A DNA stretch of 64,000 nucleotides, taken from Yamadazyma tenuis (lineage: Eukaryota > Ascomycota > Pichiomycetes > Serinales > Debaryomycetaceae). Location: positions 575,001 through 639,000 of the forward strand of contig NC_089463.1 in the NCBI RefSeq assembly GCF_029203305.1, in the 5' to 3' direction. The notes below the pieces were generated by a model that saw nothing but the letters and a program-made list of their open reading frames with translations, was not told the DNA's origin and ran no database searches. A program made the position numbers and the translations under genes. This document shows, piece after piece, positions 38,930 through 48,589 of the stretch; position 1 is the first letter of the stretch, and each line of letters begins with the position of its first letter.

Positions 38930-39886
38930 ATGGCGAAAGGTTCTGACCCTAATGCCAAACGGCAGTTGAGGCGACGGACGGTGAACTATGGAGATGACGA
39001 TTCGTACTTTCGGTTTGACGATATAAATCCCTACGTGTTGTACAACCTTCCCATCAAAGTGTCTAGATCTTTCAAAAACATCGAGGCTTCTAAAGAGATC
39101 AATGCTCCACAAAAATCCACTCACGCGCCTACAGTGCTTTTCAAGCCCTCCACAGACTCCATTATGCCGAGAAAAACGACAATGAGGGAGGATCCACTCA
39201 GTGACGACAAGTACTTGCCATTCCACCGAGTTATGACCAAAAGAGAAACCAGCATGAATAATTTGGACAAAAGCAAGATATTGTCTGAAATGGACGGCTT
39301 ACAGACCCAGAAAAGCCAGCTTTTGAACAACAACTGGGCGTCTGTTCTTCCAACCATCACTCGAATCAATGACCCGGGGGACGAGAACGAGCTTATAGAG
39401 AAGAGAAAGCTCACTGTTGCCGAAATTGATAGAAGACTACAAAAGTTTCAGACGTGGAAAAGACGTCAAGAGGAGTTGAAACAAGAAATCAAGCATTATA
39501 AACATGGCTTGCCCCGTGATTCTGAAGACAAGGAGTATAACATACCACTCTCAGAGTTAAAGGCAAGACGAAAGAAAGAACGTTTGGAAACTTATGGTGG
39601 AGTTATCAAGTTAGCATTGAACAATGGCTACTCTTTGATTATCGACCCGTTTGCACCTCCCAAGCTCATTGAAGAAGAGGAGTATGTACCACCGGCAAAA
39701 GACGATGTACCTTCAAGTTCACCTGAATATGAAGAAAAAGGCCGTAGTAGGAGAAAAGTCGCCAAAAGGTCAGTAAATGTCCGAACCAAGTCCAGGAAAA
39801 GGGTGGAGAAGAAACCGAAATTGAAGAACAAAGGTAAAGTAAGAAAGAATGGCCTTTCCAGAAATCGACAATCCAGAACTCAATAG
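38930..39886 (+). CDS. SAS4: Probable SAS complex subunit Sas4
   Basis: A 318-residue basic protein. The middle block (about 100-175: FHRVMTKRETSMNN, then NNNWASVLPTITRINDPGDENELIEKRKLTVAEID) fits the Sas4 domain of the H4-K16 acetyltransferase complex, and the C-terminus is Lys/Arg-rich. It is shorter than S. cerevisiae Sas4 (481). The name rests partly on gene order: it is divergent from CDC1 (55 bases) and convergent with SCC2 (38 bases), exactly the order YDR180W-YDR181C-YDR182W. Confidence 0.72.
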   Translation: MAKGSDPNAKRQLRRRTVNYGDDDSYFRFDDINPYVLYNLPIKVSRSFKNIEASKEINAPQKSTHAPTVLFKPSTDSIMPRKTTMREDPLSDDKYLPFHRVMTKRETSMNNLDKSKILSEMDGLQTQKSQLLNNNWASVLPTITRINDPGDENELIEKRKLTVAEIDRRLQKFQTWKRRQEELKQEIKHYKHGLPRDSEDKEYNIPLSELKARRKKERLETYGGVIKLALNNGYSLIIDPFAPPKLIEEEEYVPPAKDDVPSSSPEYEEKGRSRRKVAKRSVNVRTKSRKRVEKKPKLKNKGKVRKNGLSRNRQSRTQ

Positions 39887-39924
39887 AGAACTTATCATTA
39901 TATTCATTAGGTTCTATGCTATAG

Positions 39925-42900
39925 TTAATTATTATTATAGAAATGCATGCTTGACACGAATTTTCCTAGAATGGCTTCAACAGTAGACATCTCTTCGAGG
40001 TCGGCCTTCATATCGCTTGCGTCCAAATCAAACACAAGTTCTCTTTGTACTTTGGGGTGCAGCCTCAATTCGGTGTCGATCCTTTCAAGTTTGAAGTTTG
40101 CGATTCGCTCAACATTGAGGCCATACTTGCTGATCAAAAAGCTGTTGAATTCGAGAAAACAAATCATGGCCTGACTCTGAATGCAGACAACTTTCTTGCT
40201 CTTGTTTTCCTCTAGAGCCTTGACTTTATCGTAGAGGTCCAAGCCTTGGTGGGACAATATATTGTTAATGGTTTCAGCTATCATGTATGTTTCTTCGAGA
40301 GTCAAGAATGAAACTGACGCAAGGTTCTGTAGCATGAAGTAGATGAAATTCCGGCCAAATTCTTGTGAGTGATCTTGTTTATCCAAGCTACTATAGTTTT
40401 GGAGGGACTTGTTGATGGCCGTGATAAACTTTCTTCTCGCCAGTACTGTTTTGGAAACGACTGAGTATAGAATGGAAATATAGTACCTCGATGTGGATAA
40501 CCCATCTGCAATACTAGAGCGGTACTCGACGGCATATTTGAATCCTTCGGAGTAGCTGGAATCAAATAAACTCTCGTGCTTGTTGAATAAGTCTCTTAAA
40601 ACCCCGTGTGCCTTGTTTCGAATAATGCTGCTTTCACTTGCTTCGAGTCCAATGAAAGTTGAGATACAGAGCTTGGGATTTTCGTATCCTAGCGTGAAGA
40701 CAAGCTTACAGAACTGAACTGAAATCAAAGCAAAAGTATGGTTTGGATCAAAGCAAAGACCCAATATTTTGGAAATAAACCTTTGGATAAGACTTGAGCA
40801 TATTCCGTCATTGACATAAGCTTTCCCACCTCCATTAAAGGCAACTACATCCAAATTCTCATTGGACGATGATTTTGTCTCGACCCCAATTCTACGACGA
40901 GACTCTTTATCTTCGTGACGAACAAAATCAAACAAGTTTTGAACGATTATTTGCTTGATTTTTGTTGCACCGTCTTCGTCATTCTGCAATTCCGTGGCTA
41001 TGATATTTAACACTTTATCATTCATGTACAACTGTGGGTGGGTGGAACAAATGTTCAATACATTTCTTATAGCCGTGGACCTTGTTTGAACCTCAAACTT
41101 TTTACTAGTAAATACCAATAAAAACTTGGTAATTAAACTAGTGACAGACTCCTTGGCTTTCATTCCTAACGATGATTTCATAAACACATCTTGCTTGCCA
41201 TTGAAATCACAATAAGATCCAAAGCACCCAATCAAATGAAGCAATTTCAACAACTTCAGATCACAACTAGTGCTTCCCAATTTCTGAAAGTTTTCGATGT
41301 AGGTAGCAGTCAACTTCAAACTTGAAACAGTCGCATTAGCTAATCTGCTGTTATCTCCTTGAAACTTACACAAAATTGAGAGAACAGGAACTGCTTCGTG
41401 AAGGTCTCTTACTCCAAGTTTACTCAATTTGCCTAATAAATGAGATATTATTTCCTCCCCAATTCTCCCGTCAATAGTGCCAAAGAAAGGAAGCGTGTGT
41501 TTCAATATGACCAAAGTATAGTGTAATGATTCACTTTGGTGATCTTCATCCATAAGGTATGGCTGCAAAGTAGTGAAGTACAGTTGAGGAAAGATTTTAC
41601 CACTGCACCTTGTTATAATGCTTATGAACATTAAAGTACCAGAAACCGTACCAGATTTCTTGGTTGGTTCATTGATTAAAGCCAGGTCTAAAAGATACTC
41701 TAAAAGATTCTTTATGGCCTCCTGTAGTTCTTCACCCCCCGTCACAAAAACCTTTCTTTCAAGAAAAGATTCCAAATCATTAGCTGATTTAGCTGACCCT
41801 TTCAACATTCTCACTAGTATAGGAGCAATAAAACATGGCTCCCGAAGGAAAAGATCTTTGACAAAGGCCACTGATGTACATTTCAAGTTATCATCATCGT
41901 CATCCAATCTTCGCAAAAGCTTTGAAAGGATTCGGCCTCTAGCCTCATCGGTAGTCACTTCATTGAATATCAGTTTGGTGATCTTCAAGGCACTTTTTCT
42001 AACCTGGGGACTTTCATCAGATAAACATTCAGTCAAATGGTCGTAAACCAAGTCCGCTTTGCCTCTATTTTGACCCAAATACTCATAAAAGAAGTCAAGT
42101 ACAGAATCTCTCACCATTGCAGAATTATCGTATAGCATCTTGGGAAGAGTGCTTTTGATAACTGACAAAAACGTAAGCCTACCAGAAAACTCTTGAAGTT
42201 TCGAGATGATGTTAATGGCTTTGGCTCTTGTTTTGATTCTTGGGCTCTTGAGCGATCTCACAATCAAATCGACAAGGATGTTCCCTTCATTTTCAAGTGG
42301 AGGGACCATTTCCATGTTCCATGGGTCGATTTGATCAAAGGTCCGTGCCGTCTCTTCATTTGTGGTAAGCAATTCCATCAACGAAGAATACAGATTCAAG
42401 ATATCAGAATCCATGGTTTTCTTGGTGTCTCCACTATCAAAATCAAATATTTCAGCCTTTCTCCGCTGCCGATAGACTTTAAGAAGCTCGACGATTCCAG
42501 AAGCTATCAAATACGAGTATGCAAACTTCTCATGTCCTTTTTCAATGGTACTGTGGTACAAAAACCTCAACGTTTTCAACAACTTTTGGGACTGGATGTC
42601 CAAAGTATTGTCTGTTCTTGGTTCAGCGTCGTAACTGAGAATTGTTCTACAAATTTCTCCACAGATACCTAAGAAAAATGTTTCTGCTGGCTGGGGGAGG
42701 TTATCACTGTGAATAAAAGCCCCAATGACTTCCACCAATGAACGTACCACAAGAGTAGTCACAGGGTAATATGCTGTATTGAAGATAATGAGTATGTCAC
42801 TGACAAAAGCTTCAAGAGGTGCTTTGTTACCAGATTTTGCAGCCTCACAGAGTGCGGTAACAACAGCAGTACATTGGTCTCGTTTCTGTTGAATCACATC

Positions 42901-44331
42901 TTCAAAGCCCTTCGATGCCACAAACGATTCCAGGTACATCTGGTTTTTAATAAAGTGAAAATGTTCTTCCGTTACCGATTCAATGTCGGTGAACTGGAGG
43001 ATTATTAACAAGATGTAGCTCAGGATATGAATCTTCAGCTGACCAACGTGAGGCACAATTCGATTTTCAGGTCTTATTTCTTTGAAGGACAGGACATTTT
43101 CCATCAAGGTTTTCAAGATGTAGTCTCTTTCAGATGGGTAGAAAATGTAAGCAGCTTTTACAACTGCAGCAGAACAGAAAATCAATCCGGAAAACATGGA
43201 AGTAAATTTGACATCCAAGGAAAAGGAAATATTGATCCAATTCAAATTGGACATCAAAATGGTATTAATGGTCCCGTCTGATACTTTGAAGGATTCAATG
43301 AGTTCCCTTACGATTATGAGAAATCGAGGTAGCGTTCTCAATGTCAGGCTAAGGGTGGACATCACAGAGGGATGGTTGAAAACGGTATCAATGATCCCTT
43401 TAGAGACCTGGATGATTTCCGTTAATGCTTCTTCGTGGACCACTTCAAGAGAAAAGTCTACTATTTTCAAGCAATGCATGTATACGCTTGTAAGTTTGTG
43501 AATGCTATGAGCAGCTGAACTCCATTGGGGAAGATCAGCTTCTTTTAGGATATCAAGACTCGCAAGTGACAGCTTCAAGTCCGGAAAACATGCAAGGGCT
43601 TTTCTCTGAATCTCCTTGATGGTTTCAATCGACAAGTAAGTGAGTTTAGACCCGGATCCCGAATTGAGTATATCGTATAGCTGGGCATCAAGGAGTTCCA
43701 TTATAGGAACAACCTTGGAGACTTCGATACCAGTATCTTCTAGTTCTTCAACCATCTTGTTGATTCCATCTGCCAATGCTTGTGTGTCGAATTTGAGTCT
43801 TTTAAAGTCTTCTGATCTTCCACTAGGTGTATGGGCCCGCTTCAACTCGGAAATAGGAGCTTCAGGTAATTTCTTGTGTGGGACAATTGGAATGGCCTCA
43901 ACCACCATTTCCACATCCTCTTGTTTAATATTCTTCGAGTCTGCTCGCTTATCCAATCCTTTTATCACTACCAGCTCCTTGGCTACAAGAAACCGTTCGT
44001 TTCCTGCCAAATCCAAAGCACTAAGCTCTCGCTCCACAAACGGGGCTCCTTCTGGTGCCACAAACTCAAGGGCATCAAGCTCCTCGTCTTCAAACTGTTC
44101 CAATTGCTTTGTGATGCTGGTAATTGTATCTCTGCTCATTGAAGACTTTTTAATGCTTTCGTACACTTTTGCTCCATACACTTTCAACAACTCATTTTGA
44201 GAGTCCTGTTCGAACTCAAGCCCCTGAACCTCCAAGAGATATGCGAGATCATGTGCCGGTACAAGGTTATCTAGAGGTCTTCGAAGAACGCTCTTAATAA
44301 TGGACTCGGGGTCGTCTGCAGCCATGGGCAT
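39925..44331 (-). CDS. SCC2: Cohesin loader Scc2 (NIPBL/Mis4)
   Basis: A 1468-residue HEAT-repeat protein that, with Scc4, loads cohesin onto chromosomes. Recognisable Scc2 segments include the DPWNMEMVP block, the KSPRIKTRAKAINIISKL repeat, the run MVRDSVLDFFYEYL / SPQVRKSALKITKLI, and the C-terminal NKAHGVLRDLFNKHES region. A disordered, Lys/Glu-rich part occupies about 110-175. Length matches yeast Scc2 (1493). Two ATGs lie close together (44331 and 44325), and either may serve. Order with SAS4 and CDC1 is conserved. Confidence 0.92.
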   Translation of the reverse strand: MPMAADDPESIIKSVLRRPLDNLVPAHDLAYLLEVQGLEFEQDSQNELLKVYGAKVYESIKKSSMSRDTITSITKQLEQFEDEELDALEFVAPEGAPFVERELSALDLAGNERFLVAKELVVIKGLDKRADSKNIKQEDVEMVVEAIPIVPHKKLPEAPISELKRAHTPSGRSEDFKRLKFDTQALADGINKMVEELEDTGIEVSKVVPIMELLDAQLYDILNSGSGSKLTYLSIETIKEIQRKALACFPDLKLSLASLDILKEADLPQWSSAAHSIHKLTSVYMHCLKIVDFSLEVVHEEALTEIIQVSKGIIDTVFNHPSVMSTLSLTLRTLPRFLIIVRELIESFKVSDGTINTILMSNLNWINISFSLDVKFTSMFSGLIFCSAAVVKAAYIFYPSERDYILKTLMENVLSFKEIRPENRIVPHVGQLKIHILSYILLIILQFTDIESVTEEHFHFIKNQMYLESFVASKGFEDVIQQKRDQCTAVVTALCEAAKSGNKAPLEAFVSDILIIFNTAYYPVTTLVVRSLVEVIGAFIHSDNLPQPAETFFLGICGEICRTILSYDAEPRTDNTLDIQSQKLLKTLRFLYHSTIEKGHEKFAYSYLIASGIVELLKVYRQRRKAEIFDFDSGDTKKTMDSDILNLYSSLMELLTTNEETARTFDQIDPWNMEMVPPLENEGNILVDLIVRSLKSPRIKTRAKAINIISKLQEFSGRLTFLSVIKSTLPKMLYDNSAMVRDSVLDFFYEYLGQNRGKADLVYDHLTECLSDESPQVRKSALKITKLIFNEVTTDEARGRILSKLLRRLDDDDDNLKCTSVAFVKDLFLREPCFIAPILVRMLKGSAKSANDLESFLERKVFVTGGEELQEAIKNLLEYLLDLALINEPTKKSGTVSGTLMFISIITRCSGKIFPQLYFTTLQPYLMDEDHQSESLHYTLVILKHTLPFFGTIDGRIGEEIISHLLGKLSKLGVRDLHEAVPVLSILCKFQGDNSRLANATVSSLKLTATYIENFQKLGSTSCDLKLLKLLHLIGCFGSYCDFNGKQDVFMKSSLGMKAKESVTSLITKFLLVFTSKKFEVQTRSTAIRNVLNICSTHPQLYMNDKVLNIIATELQNDEDGATKIKQIIVQNLFDFVRHEDKESRRRIGVETKSSSNENLDVVAFNGGGKAYVNDGICSSLIQRFISKILGLCFDPNHTFALISVQFCKLVFTLGYENPKLCISTFIGLEASESSIIRNKAHGVLRDLFNKHESLFDSSYSEGFKYAVEYRSSIADGLSTSRYYISILYSVVSKTVLARRKFITAINKSLQNYSSLDKQDHSQEFGRNFIYFMLQNLASVSFLTLEETYMIAETINNILSHQGLDLYDKVKALEENKSKKVVCIQSQAMICFLEFNSFLISKYGLNVERIANFKLERIDTELRLHPKVQRELVFDLDASDMKADLEEMSTVEAILGKFVSSMHFYNNN

Positions 44332-44434
44332 CGATTTACACGTCTAAACCTCAAACACCGCGACTGGAAATGCTGCGAAAATATGGAGGACGGAATGCTA
44401 TTAGACTATACAAAGATATTCTTGGAACCACTTT

Positions 44435-45472
44435 CTATTCAAGCGGAGCCACTCGCTGGAGCCGGATGTCCTCAGGATCGTACTGATCAGTGAGTCGCAA
44501 GTACGACGTCCCTCGAGCCCTCCCTATCCAGTTGATATAGAGATTCTTCAAGAGGTTATGTCTGTCAAAGACGTTTTTCCAGTCCTTATTGGATCGCATG
44601 AAGTTCAAGTACTCCCGGGTAGTCAAGTTCTGGCACGTGAGGAGAATGTGCACAAGAAGCACCAAAAATGGGTACACAATGGCCATTAGTGATAGAATAA
44701 CTAGGCAAAAACTCCCGGGGTATGAAGATATCGACTGGCCAAAGGTGTGGATGGAGAATTCGGCCGCTGTCTTGTAGTGGAACACGTGAATGAGCCCAGT
44801 TATAATGGCCATGATCCCACAGGCACTGGCCCCGAGTACAAACCAGAGAAAGTATTTGTAGTTTCTCAAGCCCACACAGTTGTTGATGTAAATACAGTGG
44901 TGGTCGTGGTTGACCACACATGCGTTACACACTCCACAGTGGCTTGCTCGTGGTGGACGCCAGATATGGCATGTGGAGCAGTATTTGACGGTGACACCTT
45001 GAAATTTGTCATGGAGGTACGGCAATGATATGGCATTGAAGTACTCGTCGGGAGCCGTGGTGTTGGTAGGGAGACGGAGATCGTACGGCATGTGGACATT
45101 TCGTGGTAGAATTCCTGGGTCCGAGGTGGCGGCCTTGATAAACATTGCAAGGGTGATGAGCCACAAATAAGAAAACACAATGGGCAACGCCGGACTAAGG
45201 TGGTTCCATGTCCAGCGGGCCTCAAACACCCAGAAAAGCACCGCTAGGCCCGTCAATACACTGGCCACAAACACATTTATCGGTAGGGTTTTAACCACTC
45301 TTAATCGCCCTCCGACAAGATATACGAATTTAAGACCTTCCTGTTTCTGTGCCTGGTAGTTTTTGTATGAACCCAGTTGGTTGAGGACTATGTACTTGGG
45401 GTCGGCCACGAGCCAGTTCGTGAGGAACCAATAGAACCATGGAGCTGGTTCTGCTATTTGCTTGGTGCACAT
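44435..45472 (-). CDS. ERF2: Erf2 DHHC palmitoyltransferase
   Basis: A 345-residue ER protein with four membrane helices. The zinc-finger DHHC domain (about 162-212) is complete, with DHHC at 190-193 and catalytic C193 followed by IYINNCVGLRNY. TSDPGILPRN (117-126) is the DPG motif. With Erf4 (Shr5), yeast Erf2 palmitoylates Ras. The VGGRLRVVK opening and overall length (yeast 359) favour Erf2 over other family members. It is divergent from MGR3 across 242 bases. Confidence 0.9.
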   Translation of the reverse strand: MCTKQIAEPAPWFYWFLTNWLVADPKYIVLNQLGSYKNYQAQKQEGLKFVYLVGGRLRVVKTLPINVFVASVLTGLAVLFWVFEARWTWNHLSPALPIVFSYLWLITLAMFIKAATSDPGILPRNVHMPYDLRLPTNTTAPDEYFNAISLPYLHDKFQGVTVKYCSTCHIWRPPRASHCGVCNACVVNHDHHCIYINNCVGLRNYKYFLWFVLGASACGIMAIITGLIHVFHYKTAAEFSIHTFGQSISSYPGSFCLVILSLMAIVYPFLVLLVHILLTCQNLTTREYLNFMRSNKDWKNVFDRHNLLKNLYINWIGRARGTSYLRLTDQYDPEDIRLQRVAPLE

Positions 45473-45714
45473 GAATAGATGCGGGTCGCAAACAGGAAGC
45501 TGCGAAAATACTGGAGTTGGTTGACGGGCCCGCAGAAGAGGAGGAGTAAGAGTAATAGTATATATAATTATGTGTAGATGAGTAAGAGTGTTCTATCACT
45601 CTATATCTGTAATTGCTAATACGTACAACCACTTTCGTGTTGTTTGCATATCTCTAGCCCCAGCACCATTTCAGCCTTCGCGAACTGGACTTGAAAATTC
45701 AAGATTCGACTGCG

Positions 45715-47139
45715 ATGTACCCGATAGGAATCTCTCGAACAGCCATCCTGAGGCTCTGCTCCGGGAAAGTGACCCATACACCCACGTACCCTTTCCGTCA
45801 TCTACGAAGAACTCCAGCCACCCGGCTTTCTCTGGTACAGATGCGGTCGCTTAGTCTTCCTACGGGAAGTGCTCTCAGAGGATGGGGAACCGTCATCAAC
45901 ATAATAGGAGGAGCGTATATTGGTGGGCTTATAGTGTGTTTCGGGCTGTTATACTTCCTCTACCATGACGCCAACGAAAGACAGCCGATTCCATTTGAGC
46001 TCTCGTTCGCTGACCAGAAAACTGCTGTGATGGCCATCAATAAAGACGATGCGCTAAAAAGCCCTCGATACGCTGTCAAGCACTACCGGCGACTTCTTAT
46101 CGAGCTCGCCAAGAAGGAGAACCCGAAACTCGAGTTCGATGAGTCTGACCCCAAAAACCAGTACAGAGCACCCTTTCTCGATTCGCATACCTTGGTGCAC
46201 AAAAAATCAAACACATTTGCCAATTTCTACATCGATATCGTCAGTCGATACGCCAAGGCGCTTCTTGCCAAAGGCCAGTTGGAAATCTCTGTGGAAACTC
46301 TTCAAAAATTGGTAAATGACGATGAGATCTTCTTCCGGTTGGGAGATGCCGAAAGACTCTCTCAGTGCGGACGGCTCTTGGCCAGAATATCACCAACTGT
46401 GGACGAAAAAGAGCTGCTTCTCAAGCGATGTATCACCATGATCGGCAGCACCTTCTCGTCCATCCACGTGGACGAAAACTACCTTTTACAGAATAGTTCC
46501 CGGATCACAGACGAGTTGATCTCATGCTTGAACGACATGGCATTTGCATACGCCAAAGAATCTACCCACCTGTCGCTTTCCCGCCACCAAAAGCAAGACT
46601 ATCTCTCGAAGGCATTGAACATATATCTTTCCAATTTGAAAACGGTTCAGCAGGTCCAACACAGTGTTGTTAGTGGACAGAAGAACCAGACAAACTACCC
46701 ACTTTTCAACTGCAACGAAGAAAACCTCCAGATGCTCGTCAATGAAATCCGCAGCCATGTCAGTGAGATCATGTGGTCTAAGGGGTACAAACAGAACGCT
46801 ATTTCATGGAGTGAAGAAGTTGTGGACGATATTTACTACATCAATTCGTCTTCCAAACGTGCCAACCACATTTTAATTGACGTGTTGGCCAACCTCACGA
46901 CAATGTACCACCAGATCCGCAACCGTACCAGTGAAGAGCGATGCATCCAACTCCAAAAGGGTCTTTCCCACTACGATCTGAACGAATCCTCCTGGTATGA
47001 TAATCTCGTGGGCCGGTTCTGCCGCATTATTTATAACAAAGGGCCATTGGGGGTGATTGAAAAGGCACTTGTGGAACGATTTGGGCCTCCCAGGCGGCTT
47101 CTTGAGATTGAGGAGTTTGAAGATGAAGATACAGAGTAG
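45715..47139 (+). CDS. MGR3: Mgr3-type adaptor of the i-AAA protease
   Basis: A 474-residue inner-membrane protein: presequence-like basic start, one membrane helix (about 59-83), then a helical TPR-type domain facing the intermembrane space. The stretch after the helix (FLYHDANERQPIPFELSFAD) is typical of Mgr3/YKL133C. Mgr3 with Mgr1 delivers substrates to Yme1. The open frame begins at TTG, and I take the ATG at 45715. In S. cerevisiae MGR3 (YMR115W) adjoins the SRAP gene YMR114C. Here both are in the window but 26 kb apart. Confidence 0.85.
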   Translation: MYPIGISRTAILRLCSGKVTHTPTYPFRHLRRTPATRLSLVQMRSLSLPTGSALRGWGTVINIIGGAYIGGLIVCFGLLYFLYHDANERQPIPFELSFADQKTAVMAINKDDALKSPRYAVKHYRRLLIELAKKENPKLEFDESDPKNQYRAPFLDSHTLVHKKSNTFANFYIDIVSRYAKALLAKGQLEISVETLQKLVNDDEIFFRLGDAERLSQCGRLLARISPTVDEKELLLKRCITMIGSTFSSIHVDENYLLQNSSRITDELISCLNDMAFAYAKESTHLSLSRHQKQDYLSKALNIYLSNLKTVQQVQHSVVSGQKNQTNYPLFNCNEENLQMLVNEIRSHVSEIMWSKGYKQNAISWSEEVVDDIYYINSSSKRANHILIDVLANLTTMYHQIRNRTSEERCIQLQKGLSHYDLNESSWYDNLVGRFCRIIYNKGPLGVIEKALVERFGPPRRLLEIEEFEDEDTE

Positions 47140-47286
47140 TGGTGCTTATTTGCATCCATTTGGTGGGTTTGGTTGGCGGCGTGCGCGCACCGCCTCACTC
47201 GGCCAATAGAACGCACTTCATCTGTCATCGGCCCCGCGAAACTTCAACTACAAGTAATTCACTTTTCCTAAACATCCCCTGCAATC

Positions 47287-47766
47287 ATGTTATCTATGTC
47301 TAGACTCGGCTTGGGCATGTCCAAAACCGCCCTTAAATCCTCGGCCGTATACCGTCCTACCCTCGTCAGAGGCATCAAGACCATTCCGCAACCTCCGGGA
47401 TATATTGTGGGAACCGTTAACGATGCGTACGTTCCTCCAAAGCCAAATAAGACCCATGGATCTTTACATTGGGCCCGTGAAAAAGTCGTGACGGTGGCCA
47501 TGATCCCCTTCATTGGCTATCCATTTTTGGCCGGTACCACCACGTTTGTGGATGCCTCCATGTCAGGTTTGTTGTTGTACCACTGTTATGTGGGATTCCA
47601 ATCGTGTATCATTGACTATATTCCCAAGAGAGTGTATGGGGCCTACCATAATTATGCCATGTACCTCTTGACGTTTGGAAGCGGAGTGGCTGCCTACGGT
47701 ATCTACGAGCTTGAAAAGAAGGAAGGGGGGGTCACCACCATCATCTCCAAGTTATGGAAGGCATAA
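47287..47766 (+). CDS. SDH4: Succinate dehydrogenase membrane anchor subunit Sdh4
   Basis: A 159-residue CybS subunit of complex II. It has a mitochondrial presequence (to about residue 30), the PPGYIVGTVNDAYVPPKP segment, and three membrane helices. The second ends in YHCYVGFQSCIIDYIPKRVYG, which holds the heme-side residues and the D-Y pair near the ubiquinone site. Length is slightly below yeast Sdh4 (181). It lies near the CSN9-like, NVJ3-like and SCC2 genes, as in YDR178-180. Confidence 0.92.
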   Translation: MLSMSRLGLGMSKTALKSSAVYRPTLVRGIKTIPQPPGYIVGTVNDAYVPPKPNKTHGSLHWAREKVVTVAMIPFIGYPFLAGTTTFVDASMSGLLLYHCYVGFQSCIIDYIPKRVYGAYHNYAMYLLTFGSGVAAYGIYELEKKEGGVTTIISKLWKA

Positions 47767-47823
47767 GGAGCTCAGTATTTATTTGGGTCATTTTATATTC
47801 ATCATTACATGATCATAAGAGTA

Positions 47824-47898
47824 CTCGTCCACCTCTATCTCGTGCACCTCTATCTCGTGCACCTCTATCTCGTGCACCTCTATCTCGTGCACCTCTAT
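47824..47898. repeat. 15-base minisatellite, five units
   Basis: Unit CTCGTGCACCTCTAT is repeated five times in perfect phase (the first copy has C for G), followed by a decayed sixth. It lies in the 176 bases between the convergent 3' ends of SDH4 and the CSN-like gene. The unit length is a multiple of 3, so a shadow frame reads through it. Confidence 0.9.
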
Positions 47899-47942
47899 CT
47901 CGCCGCCTCGCTTGCCTAGTCAGCGTTGTCTACTTGTCCACT

Positions 47943-48569
47943 TCACACTTCGCTTGGCTGTCGACGTTTTTTACTCTTCTCCACCACCTTCCCGTATTCC
48001 GCCTGGACCTGCCACACGCTCGTCCCAAGCCACTGTTCAAGCTGCTGCTTGTGATATGTCAAACTCCTGATATCCTGCGGCTGGAGCACTTTCAACCCAT
48101 AGAGCCGAGAATCGTAGACATCACGGTATTTGGTCACCTCCACCACGGTGATGGTCCCATTGACCTCGTCAATTACCGTACGTACACTCTCGCCACACAT
48201 CTCAAGAAGAAGCACTTCGAGCGCGAGTTCCACGTCTTTGTGGCCGTCTATTTGTGTCAATGCTCCAACCAACCCAGGGTCTTTGGTGATAGTATCCATC
48301 GCAATCGTCCCTCCTGCCACCTGGCTCAACACATCCCAGATGCTAAGCTTGACAAGTTTTATTGCCTGCTCACGGGTCAAATCGATGAAGTTGGCCCGGT
48401 ATTGCCAGTAGTGGCGGATGTTTCCAAATGCAAAGAGCTCGAGGGTGTTGAGGAGTTTGATGATTTGGGGATCTGAAGTCTCCTCTACCGGCAACTGGCA
48501 GAGGGTCGTGAAATAGTTGTATACGTTCTTATCGCTCAACGCACGCGTTAGCAGGTGTATTGATTCCAT
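47943..48569 (-). CDS. CSN9: COP9 signalosome subunit, Csn7/Csn9-like
   Basis: A 208-residue PCI/winged-helix protein. The segment LLNTLELFAFGNIRHYWQ followed by LTREQAIKLVKLSIWDVLSQ is the Csn7-type PCI signature, and a short helical basic tail closes the protein. The signalosome removes Nedd8/Rub1 from cullins. S. cerevisiae Csn9 is shorter (162). The neighbours SDH4, NVJ3-like and SCC2 are those of YDR179C, which supports the name. Only 20 bases separate it from the stop of the gene upstream on the same strand. Confidence 0.72.
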   Translation of the reverse strand: MESIHLLTRALSDKNVYNYFTTLCQLPVEETSDPQIIKLLNTLELFAFGNIRHYWQYRANFIDLTREQAIKLVKLSIWDVLSQVAGGTIAMDTITKDPGLVGALTQIDGHKDVELALEVLLLEMCGESVRTVIDEVNGTITVVEVTKYRDVYDSRLYGLKVLQPQDIRSLTYHKQQLEQWLGTSVWQVQAEYGKVVEKSKKRRQPSEV

Positions 48570-48589
48570 TGCAAAAATGGTGTTGTTGC

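Noticed and set aside
47754..48476. 240-codon frame with a repeated RAPLS pentapeptide
   Set aside because: It is produced by the 15-base minisatellite and continues as the antisense of the CSN-like gene.
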